A stretch of 64,000 nucleotides of DNA from positions 744,001 to 808,000 of the forward strand of contig CAWIMW010000002.1 in the NCBI GenBank assembly GCA_963837365.1. The letters are read 5' to 3'. Source of the DNA: CAWBXL01 sp963837365. Its GTDB lineage: Bacteria; Acidobacteriota; Terriglobia; Terriglobales; Acidobacteriaceae. This document shows, piece by piece, positions 17,797 to 25,376 of the stretch (position 1 is its first letter; each line of letters starts with the position of its first letter). The notes beneath the pieces were generated by a model, which was given only the letters and a program-made list of their open reading frames with translations, was not told where the DNA came from and made no database searches. A program made the position numbers and the translations under genes.

Positions 17797-18936
17797 ATGA
17801 AAGCCTTACGCCCGCTCCTGATCGCGCTAATCCTGGTGTCTGCATTCCTGTACTTCACCACCCTGCGTCCCGGCCATCCCCGCGTAACGGATTGGTTGGG
17901 CAGGCCTACCAAGGTGGAAATCACCGAAGCGGCTTCTGCCGAGTCGCTCGATAGCGAAGAGCAGAACAACATCACGGTTTACAAGAACAATATCCCGGCG
18001 GTGGTCAACATTACTTCCCGCGCGATGACTTTTGATTTTTTCTACGGTGAGGTGCCGCAGGAGGGCCAAGGCTCCGGGTTCATCATTGATAAAGACGGGC
18101 ACATTATCACCAACTACCACGTGATCGCTGAGGCGCGGCAGGTGGAAGTCACCCTGCACAATCGCAAGAAATACCGGGCAACGGTAGTGGGCACAGACCC
18201 TGCGCATGATTTGGCTGTAATTCAAATCAAGGCCCCAGATCTGATTCCTTCCGTCTTGGGAGACTCGCGCAATTTGAAGGTAGGACAGAAGGTTTATGCC
18301 ATCGGCAATCCGTTTGGGCTTTCCGGGACGATGACACGCGGGATTGTGAGTTCGATTCGCCCGGTGCGAGAGCCAAACGGTTCCACCATCGATGATGCGA
18401 TCCAAACCGACGCGGCCATCAACCCCGGCAATTCTGGAGGCCCGCTGCTCAACTGGCATGGTGAGGTGATCGGCATCAACACCATGATTCTGTCCAGCGT
18501 GGGCCAGAATGCAGGCATTGGGTTCGCTATCCCCATCAATACTGCCAAAGCGGTGCTGAATGATCTGGTCACGCTGGGCCGGGTGCGGCGTCCGGCGTTT
18601 GGGGTACGTACGCTGCCTATCGGGCCAGAACTAGCCCAGGAGATCGGACTGCCCGCTGATTACGGATTGCTGATCATCCAGGTAGTCCAAGGCAGCGCGG
18701 CCGACCGGGCCGGTTTACGCGGAGGCAGCGAGCGCGCCTACCTGGGCAATATGCCCATCATGCTGGGTGGCGATTTGATTGTGGCCATTGATGGCGAAGA
18801 AATTCAGGACCAGCAGGACCTCAGCCAAGTCATGAACAATCACCGCGCTGGAGACACCGTTAAGATCACCATCTATCGCGCCAAGAAAAAGATGGATGTC
18901 ACTGTCGTGTTAGGCGAGGCGCGCGAGCAGGTCTGA
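17797..18936 (+). CDS. membrane-anchored HtrA/DegP-type serine protease
   Basis: Periplasmic trypsin-like protease of the S1C family with one PDZ domain, 379 residues. A single N-terminal membrane segment (residues 4-22) has no clear cleavage site, so it is probably anchored as in DegS. The catalytic triad is visible: H108 (TNYHVIAEA), D138 (DPAHDLAVIQ) and S213 (GNSGGPL). The PDZ domain spans about residues 270-370 with YGLLIIQVVQGSAADRAGL. Its 3' end overlaps the convergent SRPBCC gene by 27 bp. Confidence 0.93.
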   Translation: MKALRPLLIALILVSAFLYFTTLRPGHPRVTDWLGRPTKVEITEAASAESLDSEEQNNITVYKNNIPAVVNITSRAMTFDFFYGEVPQEGQGSGFIIDKDGHIITNYHVIAEARQVEVTLHNRKKYRATVVGTDPAHDLAVIQIKAPDLIPSVLGDSRNLKVGQKVYAIGNPFGLSGTMTRGIVSSIRPVREPNGSTIDDAIQTDAAINPGNSGGPLLNWHGEVIGINTMILSSVGQNAGIGFAIPINTAKAVLNDLVTLGRVRRPAFGVRTLPIGPELAQEIGLPADYGLLIIQVVQGSAADRAGLRGGSERAYLGNMPIMLGGDLIVAIDGEEIQDQQDLSQVMNNHRAGDTVKITIYRAKKKMDVTVVLGEAREQV

Positions 18937-19371
18937 CGGTTTCATTTGCTCACAACGGCGTTTCAGACCTGCGGCTTCCATCCGCATATATTCCCGGGTT
19001 AACTTCTCAATCCACGGGCGAAACAGAAATGCCAGCCAGCCCGTCTGTCGGACTCTCAGCGTTACAGTGACGCTACCCTGAAAACCTGGCGTGATCCAAT
19101 GTTCGCCCACGGTTAGGGCCCCCAAACTTTTCGCTTGCCAGTTAAAACCCCGTCCCTGCTCTAGTTCCGTTACTTGCCAAAGGGCCCGGGGAAGCCGCGG
19201 CTGCTCAATAAGAGCTTTGCTTCCCAGGTGGAGTGGTTTCGGATCAAGCAACAGAATGCTTTTGATGGAAGGGGTCCAGTCATACCAGTGTTCTACGTCG
19301 CTGAGTACCGTCCACACCTGTTCCGGGGATGCGGCAATGTTGACTGCGGTTTCAATCGTCATACCGGCCAT
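18910..19371 (-). CDS. SRPBCC-family (START-like) protein
   Basis: 153 residues of the polyketide cyclase/dehydrase-like SRPBCC superfamily, small hydrophobic-ligand-binding helix-grip proteins. The typical N-terminal block EQVWTVLSDVEHWYDWTPSI and the strand pattern GFQGSVTVTLRVRQTG are visible. The final helix contains LTREYMRMEAAGLKRR, a common end for this group. The ligand is not predictable. The C-terminal coding region overlaps the protease gene on the other strand. Confidence 0.82.
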   Translation of the reverse strand: MAGMTIETAVNIAASPEQVWTVLSDVEHWYDWTPSIKSILLLDPKPLHLGSKALIEQPRLPRALWQVTELEQGRGFNWQAKSLGALTVGEHWITPGFQGSVTVTLRVRQTGWLAFLFRPWIEKLTREYMRMEAAGLKRRCEQMKPSDLLARLA

Positions 19372-19672
19372 AGATCTTCCTTTTTGTATGTAGATGTCGC
19401 TACGGTGCGATTAGAAAGATTATTTCTAGCGCGACGCATATATTTGCTAAAACGACAACAAATTGCCAAAGACAAGTTGTGTGTGTCTCTCCTTTCAAGA
19501 TTCACAACCAGGCCCAAATTGCAGCAAAAACTTGATTTTGCCCTGTTCAGCCGCTACCCTACTTCCCTGCCTATGTCTGCCGTCCTTTAATCACGTCTCT
19601 CGGTAGTTTTGCTACCCGCTGAAGCTACGGGTGTCTTTCTGTCCTGCTGTTTCAACCTAGAGAGGAACTCAG
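19372..19672. other. 301-bp AT-richer intergenic gap
   Basis: Divergent region between the SRPBCC gene and the acetyltransferase. It is visibly poorer in G and C than its flanks. I find no ORF, RNA fold or repeat that I can support; it presumably carries both promoters. An AGAGAGGAACTC ribosome binding site precedes the acetyltransferase ATG. Confidence 0.4.
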
Positions 19673-20482
19673 ATGGATTTTGTGGATCAGGCATTGGCCC
19701 GCCGGCTGGAGTCGGCGGAGGAAGTGCCGCAGGTGCGGTATGCGGAGATGTATCAACGAGTGCGTCCGGAGATTGGCGCGGCGGTGGAACCGGTTTGCGG
19801 CGGGCACATGATATTCGCTGGAGTTGGCTCGCCGATTGGACGGGTTACTGGCGCCGGTTTCAACGGGCCGGTCACTGCGGCCGAGTTGGACCGGATTGAG
19901 GAGTTTTACCACGCGCATGGAGCGCCATCGCAGGTGGATGTTTGTCCACTAAGCGATGGCAGCTTGATGGAGCTGGTGAAAGAGCGGAATTACACGCTGG
20001 CCGAATTGAACAACGTGTTATTTCGACGGCTGGATAAGAACGAGACGTTTCCTTCGGCGGCAGGCATTCGTCCCGGGCACGCTGAAGAGGCTGCGGAGTT
20101 TGCTGCCCTCGTGGGGCGCAGTTTCTTTCCCGATGGAAACAGTCCCTTCAACATTGAAGAGACCATGACTCCGTTGTTTCAAATGGAAGGGGCACTCACG
20201 TTTGTGGCGGAAGTGGATGGCACACTGGCGGCTTGCGCGGCCGGACTGGTGATTCCGGAGCATGGAATCGTCGCGCTGTTTGGGGCGGGGACGCTGACGG
20301 AGTTTCGCAGGCGGGGGTTGCAGACTGCGTTGTTGCATGCGCGGATGATGGCGGCGGCTCAGGCCGGATGTGAGTTTGCCATTATCGTTACGCAGGGTGG
20401 GAGTACTTCACAGCGTAATGCCGAGCGCCTGGGGTTTCGGGTGGCGTATTCGAAGGCGACAATGTTGAAGAGTCTTTCGTAA
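19673..20482 (+). CDS. GNAT-family N-acetyltransferase
   Basis: 269 residues. The C-terminal half (about 120-265) is a GNAT fold: VAEVDGTLAACAAGLVI for the central strands, then the acetyl-CoA loop FRRRGLQTALLHARM matching Q/RxxGxG/A, and TQGGSTSQRNAERLGFRVAY, the motif B end typical of the family. The N-terminal 120 residues look like a degenerate second GNAT-like domain, so this may be a two-domain member. Substrate unknown. A palindromic P1 repeat follows the stop codon directly. Confidence 0.85.
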   Translation: MDFVDQALARRLESAEEVPQVRYAEMYQRVRPEIGAAVEPVCGGHMIFAGVGSPIGRVTGAGFNGPVTAAELDRIEEFYHAHGAPSQVDVCPLSDGSLMELVKERNYTLAELNNVLFRRLDKNETFPSAAGIRPGHAEEAAEFAALVGRSFFPDGNSPFNIEETMTPLFQMEGALTFVAEVDGTLAACAAGLVIPEHGIVALFGAGTLTEFRRRGLQTALLHARMMAAAQAGCEFAIIVTQGGSTSQRNAERLGFRVAYSKATMLKSLS

Positions 20483-20488
20483 ACCCAC

Positions 20489-20612
20489 TTTGTCATTCCG
20501 ACAAGCCGCGTTAGCGGCGAGGAGGAATCTGCTTCGTGCTGATAGCATCTGTAAAGTAGCCGGGGAAAAGCAGATTCCTCCTTTGCGCTTTGCGCATCGT
20601 CGGAATGACAAA
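20489..20612. repeat. dispersed palindromic repeat, family P1, copy 2
   Basis: Ends TTTGTCATTCCGACAAG and CGTCGGAATGACAAA are inverted, with inner arms GAGGAGGAATCTGCTT and AAGCAGATTCCTCCTT. It lies between the convergent acetyltransferase and aldo/keto reductase genes. Confidence 0.87.
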
Positions 20613-20617
20613 TTAAA

Positions 20618-21586
20618 TTACGCTGCTACTTTAGAAAGCGATGCTTCAATCTCGCTGATGTCTTGCGCTGTCAGTTGTAACTCTCCCGCTTTCATCACCC
20701 CTTCGGCCTGCTTAGCACTGCGGGCGCCCACGATGGCTCCAGTGACGGCGGGATTCAGCAGAGTCCAGGCAATGGCAACTTCGCCCGGAGAACGTCCGTG
20801 GCGCTTCCCAATCGCGCGCAGCTCTTCTGCCAGCGCCAGATTCTGGGACAGCTTGGGTTCGTTGAAGTTTGCACTGCGGCTGCGCCAGTCTCCGCCGCCC
20901 AGGTTGGCGGCACGCTCGCGGGTCATGGCCCCCGTGAGCAGGCCCGAGGCCATGGGAGAGTACACAATCACTCCGATGTTTTGCTGTTTGCAGTAAGGCA
21001 TGACTTCCGCGTCCGCTGCGCGATTTACCAGGGAATACGGCGGCTGCGACGATATCACCGGCGCGACCTTCTGGGCACGCTGTATCTGATTCGCATTGAA
21101 ATTTGACACTCCGATCCAGCGCAGTTTGCCCTGACGCTGCAACTCGGCGAGCGTCCCCCAGCCTTCTTCCAATTCCGGCGAGTCTGGATCCGGGGGCCAG
21201 TGGATCTGATAAAGATCTATGGTTTCGGCCTCCAGCCGGCGCAGGCTGTTTTCTACTTCCTCACTCACCGAACTGGCCTTGAGGTTCTTAATGACGTTGC
21301 CCTGCGCGTCCCAGCGGAGACCGCACTTGGTGAAAACGTATGGCTTCGGGCCGCTCCAGGCCTTTAACGCTTTAGCTACGATTTCTTCGGAATGTCCCAA
21401 GCCGTATGCGGCGGCGGTGTCGATCCAGTTCACTCCCAGCTCCAGCGCGCGATGGATGGCGGCGACGGAGTGGTTGTCATCCTGGTCTCCCCAGGCGAAT
21501 TGCCAGCCGGGGCCGCCGATGGCCCAAGCTCCATAGCCGACGCGAGTAATTTGCAGGTCAGAGTTGCCGAGTTGCCGGGTCTGCAT
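20618..21586 (-). CDS. aldo/keto reductase
   Basis: NAD(P)H-dependent (beta/alpha)8 oxidoreductase, 322 residues, closest to the YhdN/Tas-like group. Active-site blocks: NWIDTAAAYGLGHSEE with Asp and Tyr of the tetrad, the lysine in PYVFTKCG and the histidine in YQIHWPPD. The C-terminal cofactor-binding block is AIVGARSAKQ. The substrate is probably a carbonyl compound and cannot be specified. It stands alone between two convergent or divergent neighbours. Confidence 0.92.
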   Translation of the reverse strand: MQTRQLGNSDLQITRVGYGAWAIGGPGWQFAWGDQDDNHSVAAIHRALELGVNWIDTAAAYGLGHSEEIVAKALKAWSGPKPYVFTKCGLRWDAQGNVIKNLKASSVSEEVENSLRRLEAETIDLYQIHWPPDPDSPELEEGWGTLAELQRQGKLRWIGVSNFNANQIQRAQKVAPVISSQPPYSLVNRAADAEVMPYCKQQNIGVIVYSPMASGLLTGAMTRERAANLGGGDWRSRSANFNEPKLSQNLALAEELRAIGKRHGRSPGEVAIAWTLLNPAVTGAIVGARSAKQAEGVMKAGELQLTAQDISEIEASLSKVAA

Positions 21587-21645
21587 TCATCCTCCTGAGG
21601 ACTATCTGATTCTAACGGGTAAAATTGGGATTCAGGTTGCGTGCT

Positions 21646-22005
21646 ATGAATGTTGATTCAGTGCAGAGTTTTTGCCTGGCGTTCCCCCAGGCCACGGAAA
21701 AGTTACAGTGGGGCGAGAACCTCTGCTTCAAAGTTGGCGGGAAGATTTTTGCGATTTTGAATTTGGGGACGGTGCCGCCGGGGGTTTGCTTCAAATGCGA
21801 TGCGGAAAGGTTTGGGGAGTTGGTGGAGCGGGAGGGGATTGTTCCGGCACCTTACCTTGGGCGGTATAAATGGGTGCTGGTAGAGAGGTTGGATGGGCTG
21901 CGCGATGGGGAGCTGAAGGACCTTGTCAGCCGCTCCTATGCGATGGTGGCGGCCAAGGCGCCGCTTGGCAAATGGAAGGGCAAAAAACGGAAACCCCGGG
22001 ATTAA
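21646..22005 (+). CDS. MmcQ/YjbR-family protein
   Basis: 119 residues from the ATG at 21646; an upstream in-frame start at 21625 would add seven unconserved residues. Family features: SFCLAFPQATEKLQWGENLCFKVGGKIFA is the typical N-terminal half, given here only by its ends, and PAPYLGRYKWVLVE with a C-terminal SYAMVAAK helix. The family has a CyaY-like fold, and DNA binding has been proposed. Function here is unknown. It has no operon partner; an array of 7-bp repeats begins 2 bp after the stop. Confidence 0.85.
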   Translation: MNVDSVQSFCLAFPQATEKLQWGENLCFKVGGKIFAILNLGTVPPGVCFKCDAERFGELVEREGIVPAPYLGRYKWVLVERLDGLRDGELKDLVSRSYAMVAAKAPLGKWKGKKRKPRD

Positions 22006-22006
22006 T

Positions 22007-22037
22007 CAGTTCTCGGTTGTCGGTTCTCAGTTCCCGG
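22007..22037. repeat. single-arm 7-bp tandem array (unit CRGTTNN)
   Basis: Four and a half units of 7 bp with consensus CRGTTNN. The same unit recurs, inverted, at 58025-58058. No second arm is seen here. It lies just upstream of the rplU promoter. Confidence 0.75.
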
Positions 22038-22048
22038 CGCAGACTGGT

Positions 22049-22078
22049 TTGACGCTTTTCCACACCCCAAGCTAAAAT
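22049..22078 (+). promoter_or_regulatory. sigma70-like promoter of rplU
   Basis: TTGACG (22049-22054), 18-bp spacer, TAAAAT (22073-22078). This leaves a leader of about 150 nt before rplU, with no evident riboswitch; the leader may hold ribosomal-protein autoregulatory structure, which I cannot demonstrate. Confidence 0.65.
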
Positions 22079-22234
22079 AGTTGAGTTTGCCTGTACTTGC
22101 GGCACCCGTTCTGGGGCCGCCCGCCATCGTTGCAACTGAGCTCGAAACGCGGAGAAACAGCAAGCACAGCATATTCAGGATGGTCCCCAGGTCGCGCCAG
22201 TGTGCGACCGGCAGGATTTGACGGAGGCATAGGT

Positions 22235-22696
22235 ATGTACGCAGTCATTCGCGCGGGTGGCAAGCAGTACCGGGTTGCGCCCGGCGATGTGATTCGGGTG
22301 GAGAGCGTTGAGGGCAACGACGGCAAGGTCGCGTTCGGCGACGTGCTGGCGGTTTCCGGCTCCGAGGGGCAGATTTCCAAGCCCGGAGCGGATGTCCACG
22401 TGGCGGGTGAGATTGTCGAGCAGGCCCGTAGCGCCAAGGTTATCGTCTTCCATTACAAGCGGAAGAAGCAGTACAAGAAGCTGGCCGGGCACCGGCAGCC
22501 TTACACCGCGGTGCGGATTACTGAGATTGCGTTTGGCGGACAGAAGTTCACCGCGCCTGAGCTTCCCAAGAAGGAGGCCAAGCCGAAGAAGGCGAAGGCT
22601 GCGGTAGAAGAGGCGCCTGCGGCTAAGGCTCCAGTTAAGAAAGCGGCGGCTAAGAAGAGCTCTACCAAGAAAGCTGCTCCTAAGAAGAAAAAATAA
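22235..22696 (+). CDS. rplU: 50S ribosomal protein L21 with basic C-terminal extension
   Basis: Binds 23S rRNA domain near L20. Residues 1-103 are a normal L21 (YAVIRAGGKQYRVAPGD at the start, then VIVFHYKRKKQYKKLAGHRQP). A roughly 50-residue tail follows, almost entirely Lys, Ala and Pro, resembling histone H1-like tails. The ATG at 22235 has GGAGG 9 nt upstream; the frame is open to 22097 but lacks L21 similarity there. First gene of rplU-rpmA-obgE. Confidence 0.96.
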   Translation: MYAVIRAGGKQYRVAPGDVIRVESVEGNDGKVAFGDVLAVSGSEGQISKPGADVHVAGEIVEQARSAKVIVFHYKRKKQYKKLAGHRQPYTAVRITEIAFGGQKFTAPELPKKEAKPKKAKAAVEEAPAAKAPVKKAAAKKSSTKKAAPKKKK

Positions 22697-22716
22697 ACAC
22701 AAGGTCCCTCGACTCC

Positions 22717-22743
22717 GCATCTCTTCGCTCCGCGAAGCGATGC
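22717..22743. repeat. palindromic element between rplU and rpmA
   Basis: GCATCTCTTCGC-TCC-GCGAAGCGATGC forms a stem with one internal mismatch. It is flanked by TCCCTCGACTCC and GCTCGGGATGACAG, so the whole 22704-22762 stretch looks like one more dispersed element. It could act as an mRNA processing or attenuation hairpin. Confidence 0.55.
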
Positions 22744-22782
22744 TCCGCTCGGGATGACAGAGTTAAGTTAAAGGATTGATCA

Positions 22783-23046
22783 ATGGCTCATAAAAAAGGT
22801 CAGGGCACATCACGAAACGGTCGCGATTCTAACGCGCAGCGGCTTGGGTTTAAGGCGTTCGGCGGACAGCTTGTTCCCGGCGGGACGATCATCGTGCGGC
22901 AGCGCGGGACTCGGGTAAAGCCTGGGTTGAATGTGGGGCGCGGGAAAGATGACACGCTTTTCGCCAAGATCTCCGGGCGGATTAAGTTTATGGACCGCGG
23001 GTCTATGGGCAAGTTTGTGATGATTGAGCCTGTGGAAGCAAAGTAG
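22783..23046 (+). CDS. rpmA: 50S ribosomal protein L27
   Basis: 87 residues, standard length. The start MAHKKGQGTSRNGRDS carries the mature N-terminus without the cleavable leader found in Firmicutes. KAFGGQLVPGGTIIVRQRG and the ending typical of L27 follow. AAGGA lies 8 nt before the ATG. L27 reaches into the peptidyl-transferase centre with its N-terminus. Confidence 0.97.
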   Translation: MAHKKGQGTSRNGRDSNAQRLGFKAFGGQLVPGGTIIVRQRGTRVKPGLNVGRGKDDTLFAKISGRIKFMDRGSMGKFVMIEPVEAK

Positions 23047-23080
23047 TCCGCTTTTTCGAAATCAACTTCAGGCGGTTCCG

Positions 23081-23108
23081 AGCCTCGCCTTCGGGTTGAG
23101 GCTTTTTT
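23081..23108 (+). terminator. terminator after rpmA
   Basis: AGCCTC stem arms close around a TTCG tetraloop (AGCCTCGCC-TTCG-GGTTGAGGCT with one bulge), followed by TTTTTT. It implies that obgE, which follows, is partly or wholly on a separate transcript. Confidence 0.7.
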
Positions 23109-23113
23109 ATTTC

Positions 23114-23185
23114 AGTCGTTGGTCATTGGTCGGTTGCCGTTGGCAAAATCGCGGCCAAGGACCAAAGACCAACCACCAACGACCG
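23114..23185. repeat. inverted 7-bp tandem array (unit GTTGGTC) abutting obgE
   Basis: Left arm 23114-23144 and right arm 23155-23185 are inverted and each has a 7-bp period around GTTGGTC / GACCAAC. The right arm ends at the base before the obgE start codon and takes up the whole ribosome-binding region. Confidence 0.85.
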
Positions 23186-24238
23186 ATGTTCATCGATGAG
23201 GCCAAAATTCGGGTCAAAGCCGGCGACGGCGGCAACGGGTGCGTTGCCTTCCGGAGGGAGAAATACGTCCCGCGCGGAGGCCCTTCCGGGGGTGACGGCG
23301 GTAAGGGTGGCGACGTCATTATGGAGTCCAGCGAGCGTCACAACACGCTCGTCCATTTCCGTTTTAATCCTGAATACAAAGCCGAGCGCGGCCGCCATGG
23401 TGAAGGCTCGAACAGGACCGGGCGCGAAGGCGTGGATGTCGTTCTGAAAGTTCCGGTCGGGACCGTGCTCTACAACGACGAAACCGGGGAAAAGATTCAT
23501 GACTTCTCCTCCGCCGATGACGGCATGATCATCGCCCGGGGGGGGCGCGGGGGGCGCGGGAATGCGCAGTTTGCCACTTCAACGCATCAGGCTCCGCGCG
23601 AGCATGAACTCGGGCGCTCGGGCGAAGAGCTTACATTCCGCCTTGAATTAAAGCTGCTGGCGGATGTTGGGTTGGTGGGATACCCAAACGTCGGCAAATC
23701 TACTCTGATCTCCCGCATCTCGGCGGCCCGGCCCAAGATCGCCGATTATCCATTCACCACCTTGGAACCGAATTTAGGAGTTGTAGCTGTCGGCGAAGCA
23801 CCCGAGGAACGTAGCTTCGTGGTGGCCGACATTCCTGGCCTGATCGAAGGCGCGCATACCGGCTCCGGGCTGGGCACGCAGTTTTTGCGGCATGTTGAGC
23901 GCACGCGCCTTCTGGTCCATCTGGTAGACGTGTCTGACGGGAGCGGGCGACCGAATCCGGTCAAAGATGTGGAAGTCATCATGGGCGAGTTGGAAAGCTT
24001 CGGCGCTGGGCTGGAAATGAAACCCATGATCATGGTGGCATCAAAAATTGATGTGGCCAACAAGGACAAACTGGCGAAACTCAAACGCTATTGCAAGAAA
24101 GAAGGTCTGGAGCTTTTTGCCATTTCCGCTGTCACAGGCAAAGGGGTGGATGAATTGAAGTATGGGATGGCAGAGAAGGTGGAAGAAATCAGACTTGCAA
24201 CGGCGCAACAAATTGAGCAGGTGGATTCCAATCGCTGA
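23186..24238 (+). CDS. obgE: GTPase Obg (ObgE/CgtA)
   Basis: Ribosome-assembly and stress GTPase, 350 residues. The Obg glycine-rich domain spans residues 1-160 (AGDGGNGCVAFRREKYVPRG onward), then the G domain: P-loop GYPNVGKST at 165-173, TTLEPN switch I, DIPGLIEGA at 215-223, and the base-specificity region as VASKID with SAVTGKGV. The ATG at 23186 gives the canonical Obg N-terminus; no Shine-Dalgarno precedes it, because a 7-bp repeat array ends right there. Confidence 0.97.
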   Translation: MFIDEAKIRVKAGDGGNGCVAFRREKYVPRGGPSGGDGGKGGDVIMESSERHNTLVHFRFNPEYKAERGRHGEGSNRTGREGVDVVLKVPVGTVLYNDETGEKIHDFSSADDGMIIARGGRGGRGNAQFATSTHQAPREHELGRSGEELTFRLELKLLADVGLVGYPNVGKSTLISRISAARPKIADYPFTTLEPNLGVVAVGEAPEERSFVVADIPGLIEGAHTGSGLGTQFLRHVERTRLLVHLVDVSDGSGRPNPVKDVEVIMGELESFGAGLEMKPMIMVASKIDVANKDKLAKLKRYCKKEGLELFAISAVTGKGVDELKYGMAEKVEEIRLATAQQIEQVDSNR

Positions 24239-24348
24239 TCGCTTTTCCCCAACCACCGACCATTACAGATTAAGTTTGCAAACCTTTGAGTAACTGCATA
24301 CCCTCCTGAGACCTGCCCTCTGCTCATCTGCTCAGCAACACTTGTTCC

Positions 24349-25317
24349 ATGTACAACTTCCCCCGAACGATGCGATTTGCCCGTTTTTTGTGTGTGTTGG
24401 CGGGTTTGTGTTTCGCCTTCGCCTTCCTTACGGTGCCTGCATTTGGCGCCTCAATGTCAATTTCCCCGACCAACCTCAACTATGGCAACGTTCCAGTGAA
24501 CAGTGGTGGCTACTACTTTGCGACGCTCAAAAATACCAGTTCCCAAACCATAAACGTCTCGTGGGTCGCAATCAGCGGAGCGTTCAAATTTTACGGAATC
24601 AGTTACCCGATGAATCTCGGAGTTGGCCAAAGTGTCCGGATCCAGGTGAAATTTGTTCCTAAAACCACAGGCAGTTTCACTGGAGTGTTGAATGTGTACG
24701 CGCAAAATGCCGCCAGAGCGACGCTGACACTATCAGGCAAGGCCAGTACGGACGCACCCGGGGCCATAACTGTTTCTCCTGCCAACTTCAGTTTTGGAAA
24801 CATCACGGTGGGAACGACGGCAAGTAAAACAGTCACGATCAACGCAAACCTGGCGCCCATCACGATATCCGCGGCGACCACAACCAACCCCGAGTTCACA
24901 TTGTCCGGATTGACGCTGCCTAAGACCATTCCCGCAGGACAGAGTATTTCCGTCGGAGTGAACTTCAAGCCAGCGAGTAGTGGATCCACGTCCGCGCAAT
25001 TCGTGCTTAGCTCTAATGCGATGAATGCGCCGGGAGTATGTATCGCATCTGGATCCGGGGTCGCCACGATCCAACATACAGTCGCACTTACCTGGTCCCC
25101 CAGTACGTCCAACGTGGTGGGCTACAACGTGTATCGAGGAACATCCAGCGGCGGGCCTTACAGCAAGCTCAATAACAGCGCGATTGTCACGTCGTCTTAC
25201 TCCGATACCTCGGTGGCATCGGGCGCCACCTACTTTTATGTGACCACAGCCGTAAATTCCTCCGGTACTGAAAGTACGAAATCAAACGAGGTGCGAGCGG
25301 CAATTCCTACGCCCTGA
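24349..25317 (+). CDS. secreted choice-of-anchor D / FnIII protein
   Basis: 322 residues: a signal peptide ending near VPAFGA, two ASH/HYDIN-like beta-sandwich domains of the choice-of-anchor D type (SISPTNLNYGNVPVNSGG, then TVSPANFSFGNITVGTTAS), and a C-terminal fibronectin type III-like domain (VALTWSPSTSNVVGYNVYRGT). Such proteins are common secreted acidobacterial proteins with presumed adhesive or surface roles. The start could also be the ATG at 24370, which gives a tighter signal peptide. A strong terminator follows. Confidence 0.85.
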   Translation: MYNFPRTMRFARFLCVLAGLCFAFAFLTVPAFGASMSISPTNLNYGNVPVNSGGYYFATLKNTSSQTINVSWVAISGAFKFYGISYPMNLGVGQSVRIQVKFVPKTTGSFTGVLNVYAQNAARATLTLSGKASTDAPGAITVSPANFSFGNITVGTTASKTVTINANLAPITISAATTTNPEFTLSGLTLPKTIPAGQSISVGVNFKPASSGSTSAQFVLSSNAMNAPGVCIASGSGVATIQHTVALTWSPSTSNVVGYNVYRGTSSGGPYSKLNNSAIVTSSYSDTSVASGATYFYVTTAVNSSGTESTKSNEVRAAIPTP

Positions 25318-25322
25318 AAATG

Positions 25323-25356
25323 AACGGCGAGCCATTTACGGCTCGCCGTTTTCTTT
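25323..25356. terminator. bidirectional terminator
   Basis: Perfect 11-bp stem AACGGCGAGCC/GGCTCGCCGTT with a 6-nt loop, followed by TTCTTT on the plus strand and preceded by GAAAATG. It lies between the convergent ASH-protein and histidine-kinase genes and can serve both. Confidence 0.85.
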
Positions 25357-25376
25357 CCGTTCTACCGATGACGGAC

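Noticed and set aside
23024..23185. Longer obgE start overlapping rpmA
   Set aside because: The extra residues are the translated rpmA end, terminator and repeat array; the Obg family begins at the ATG at 23186.
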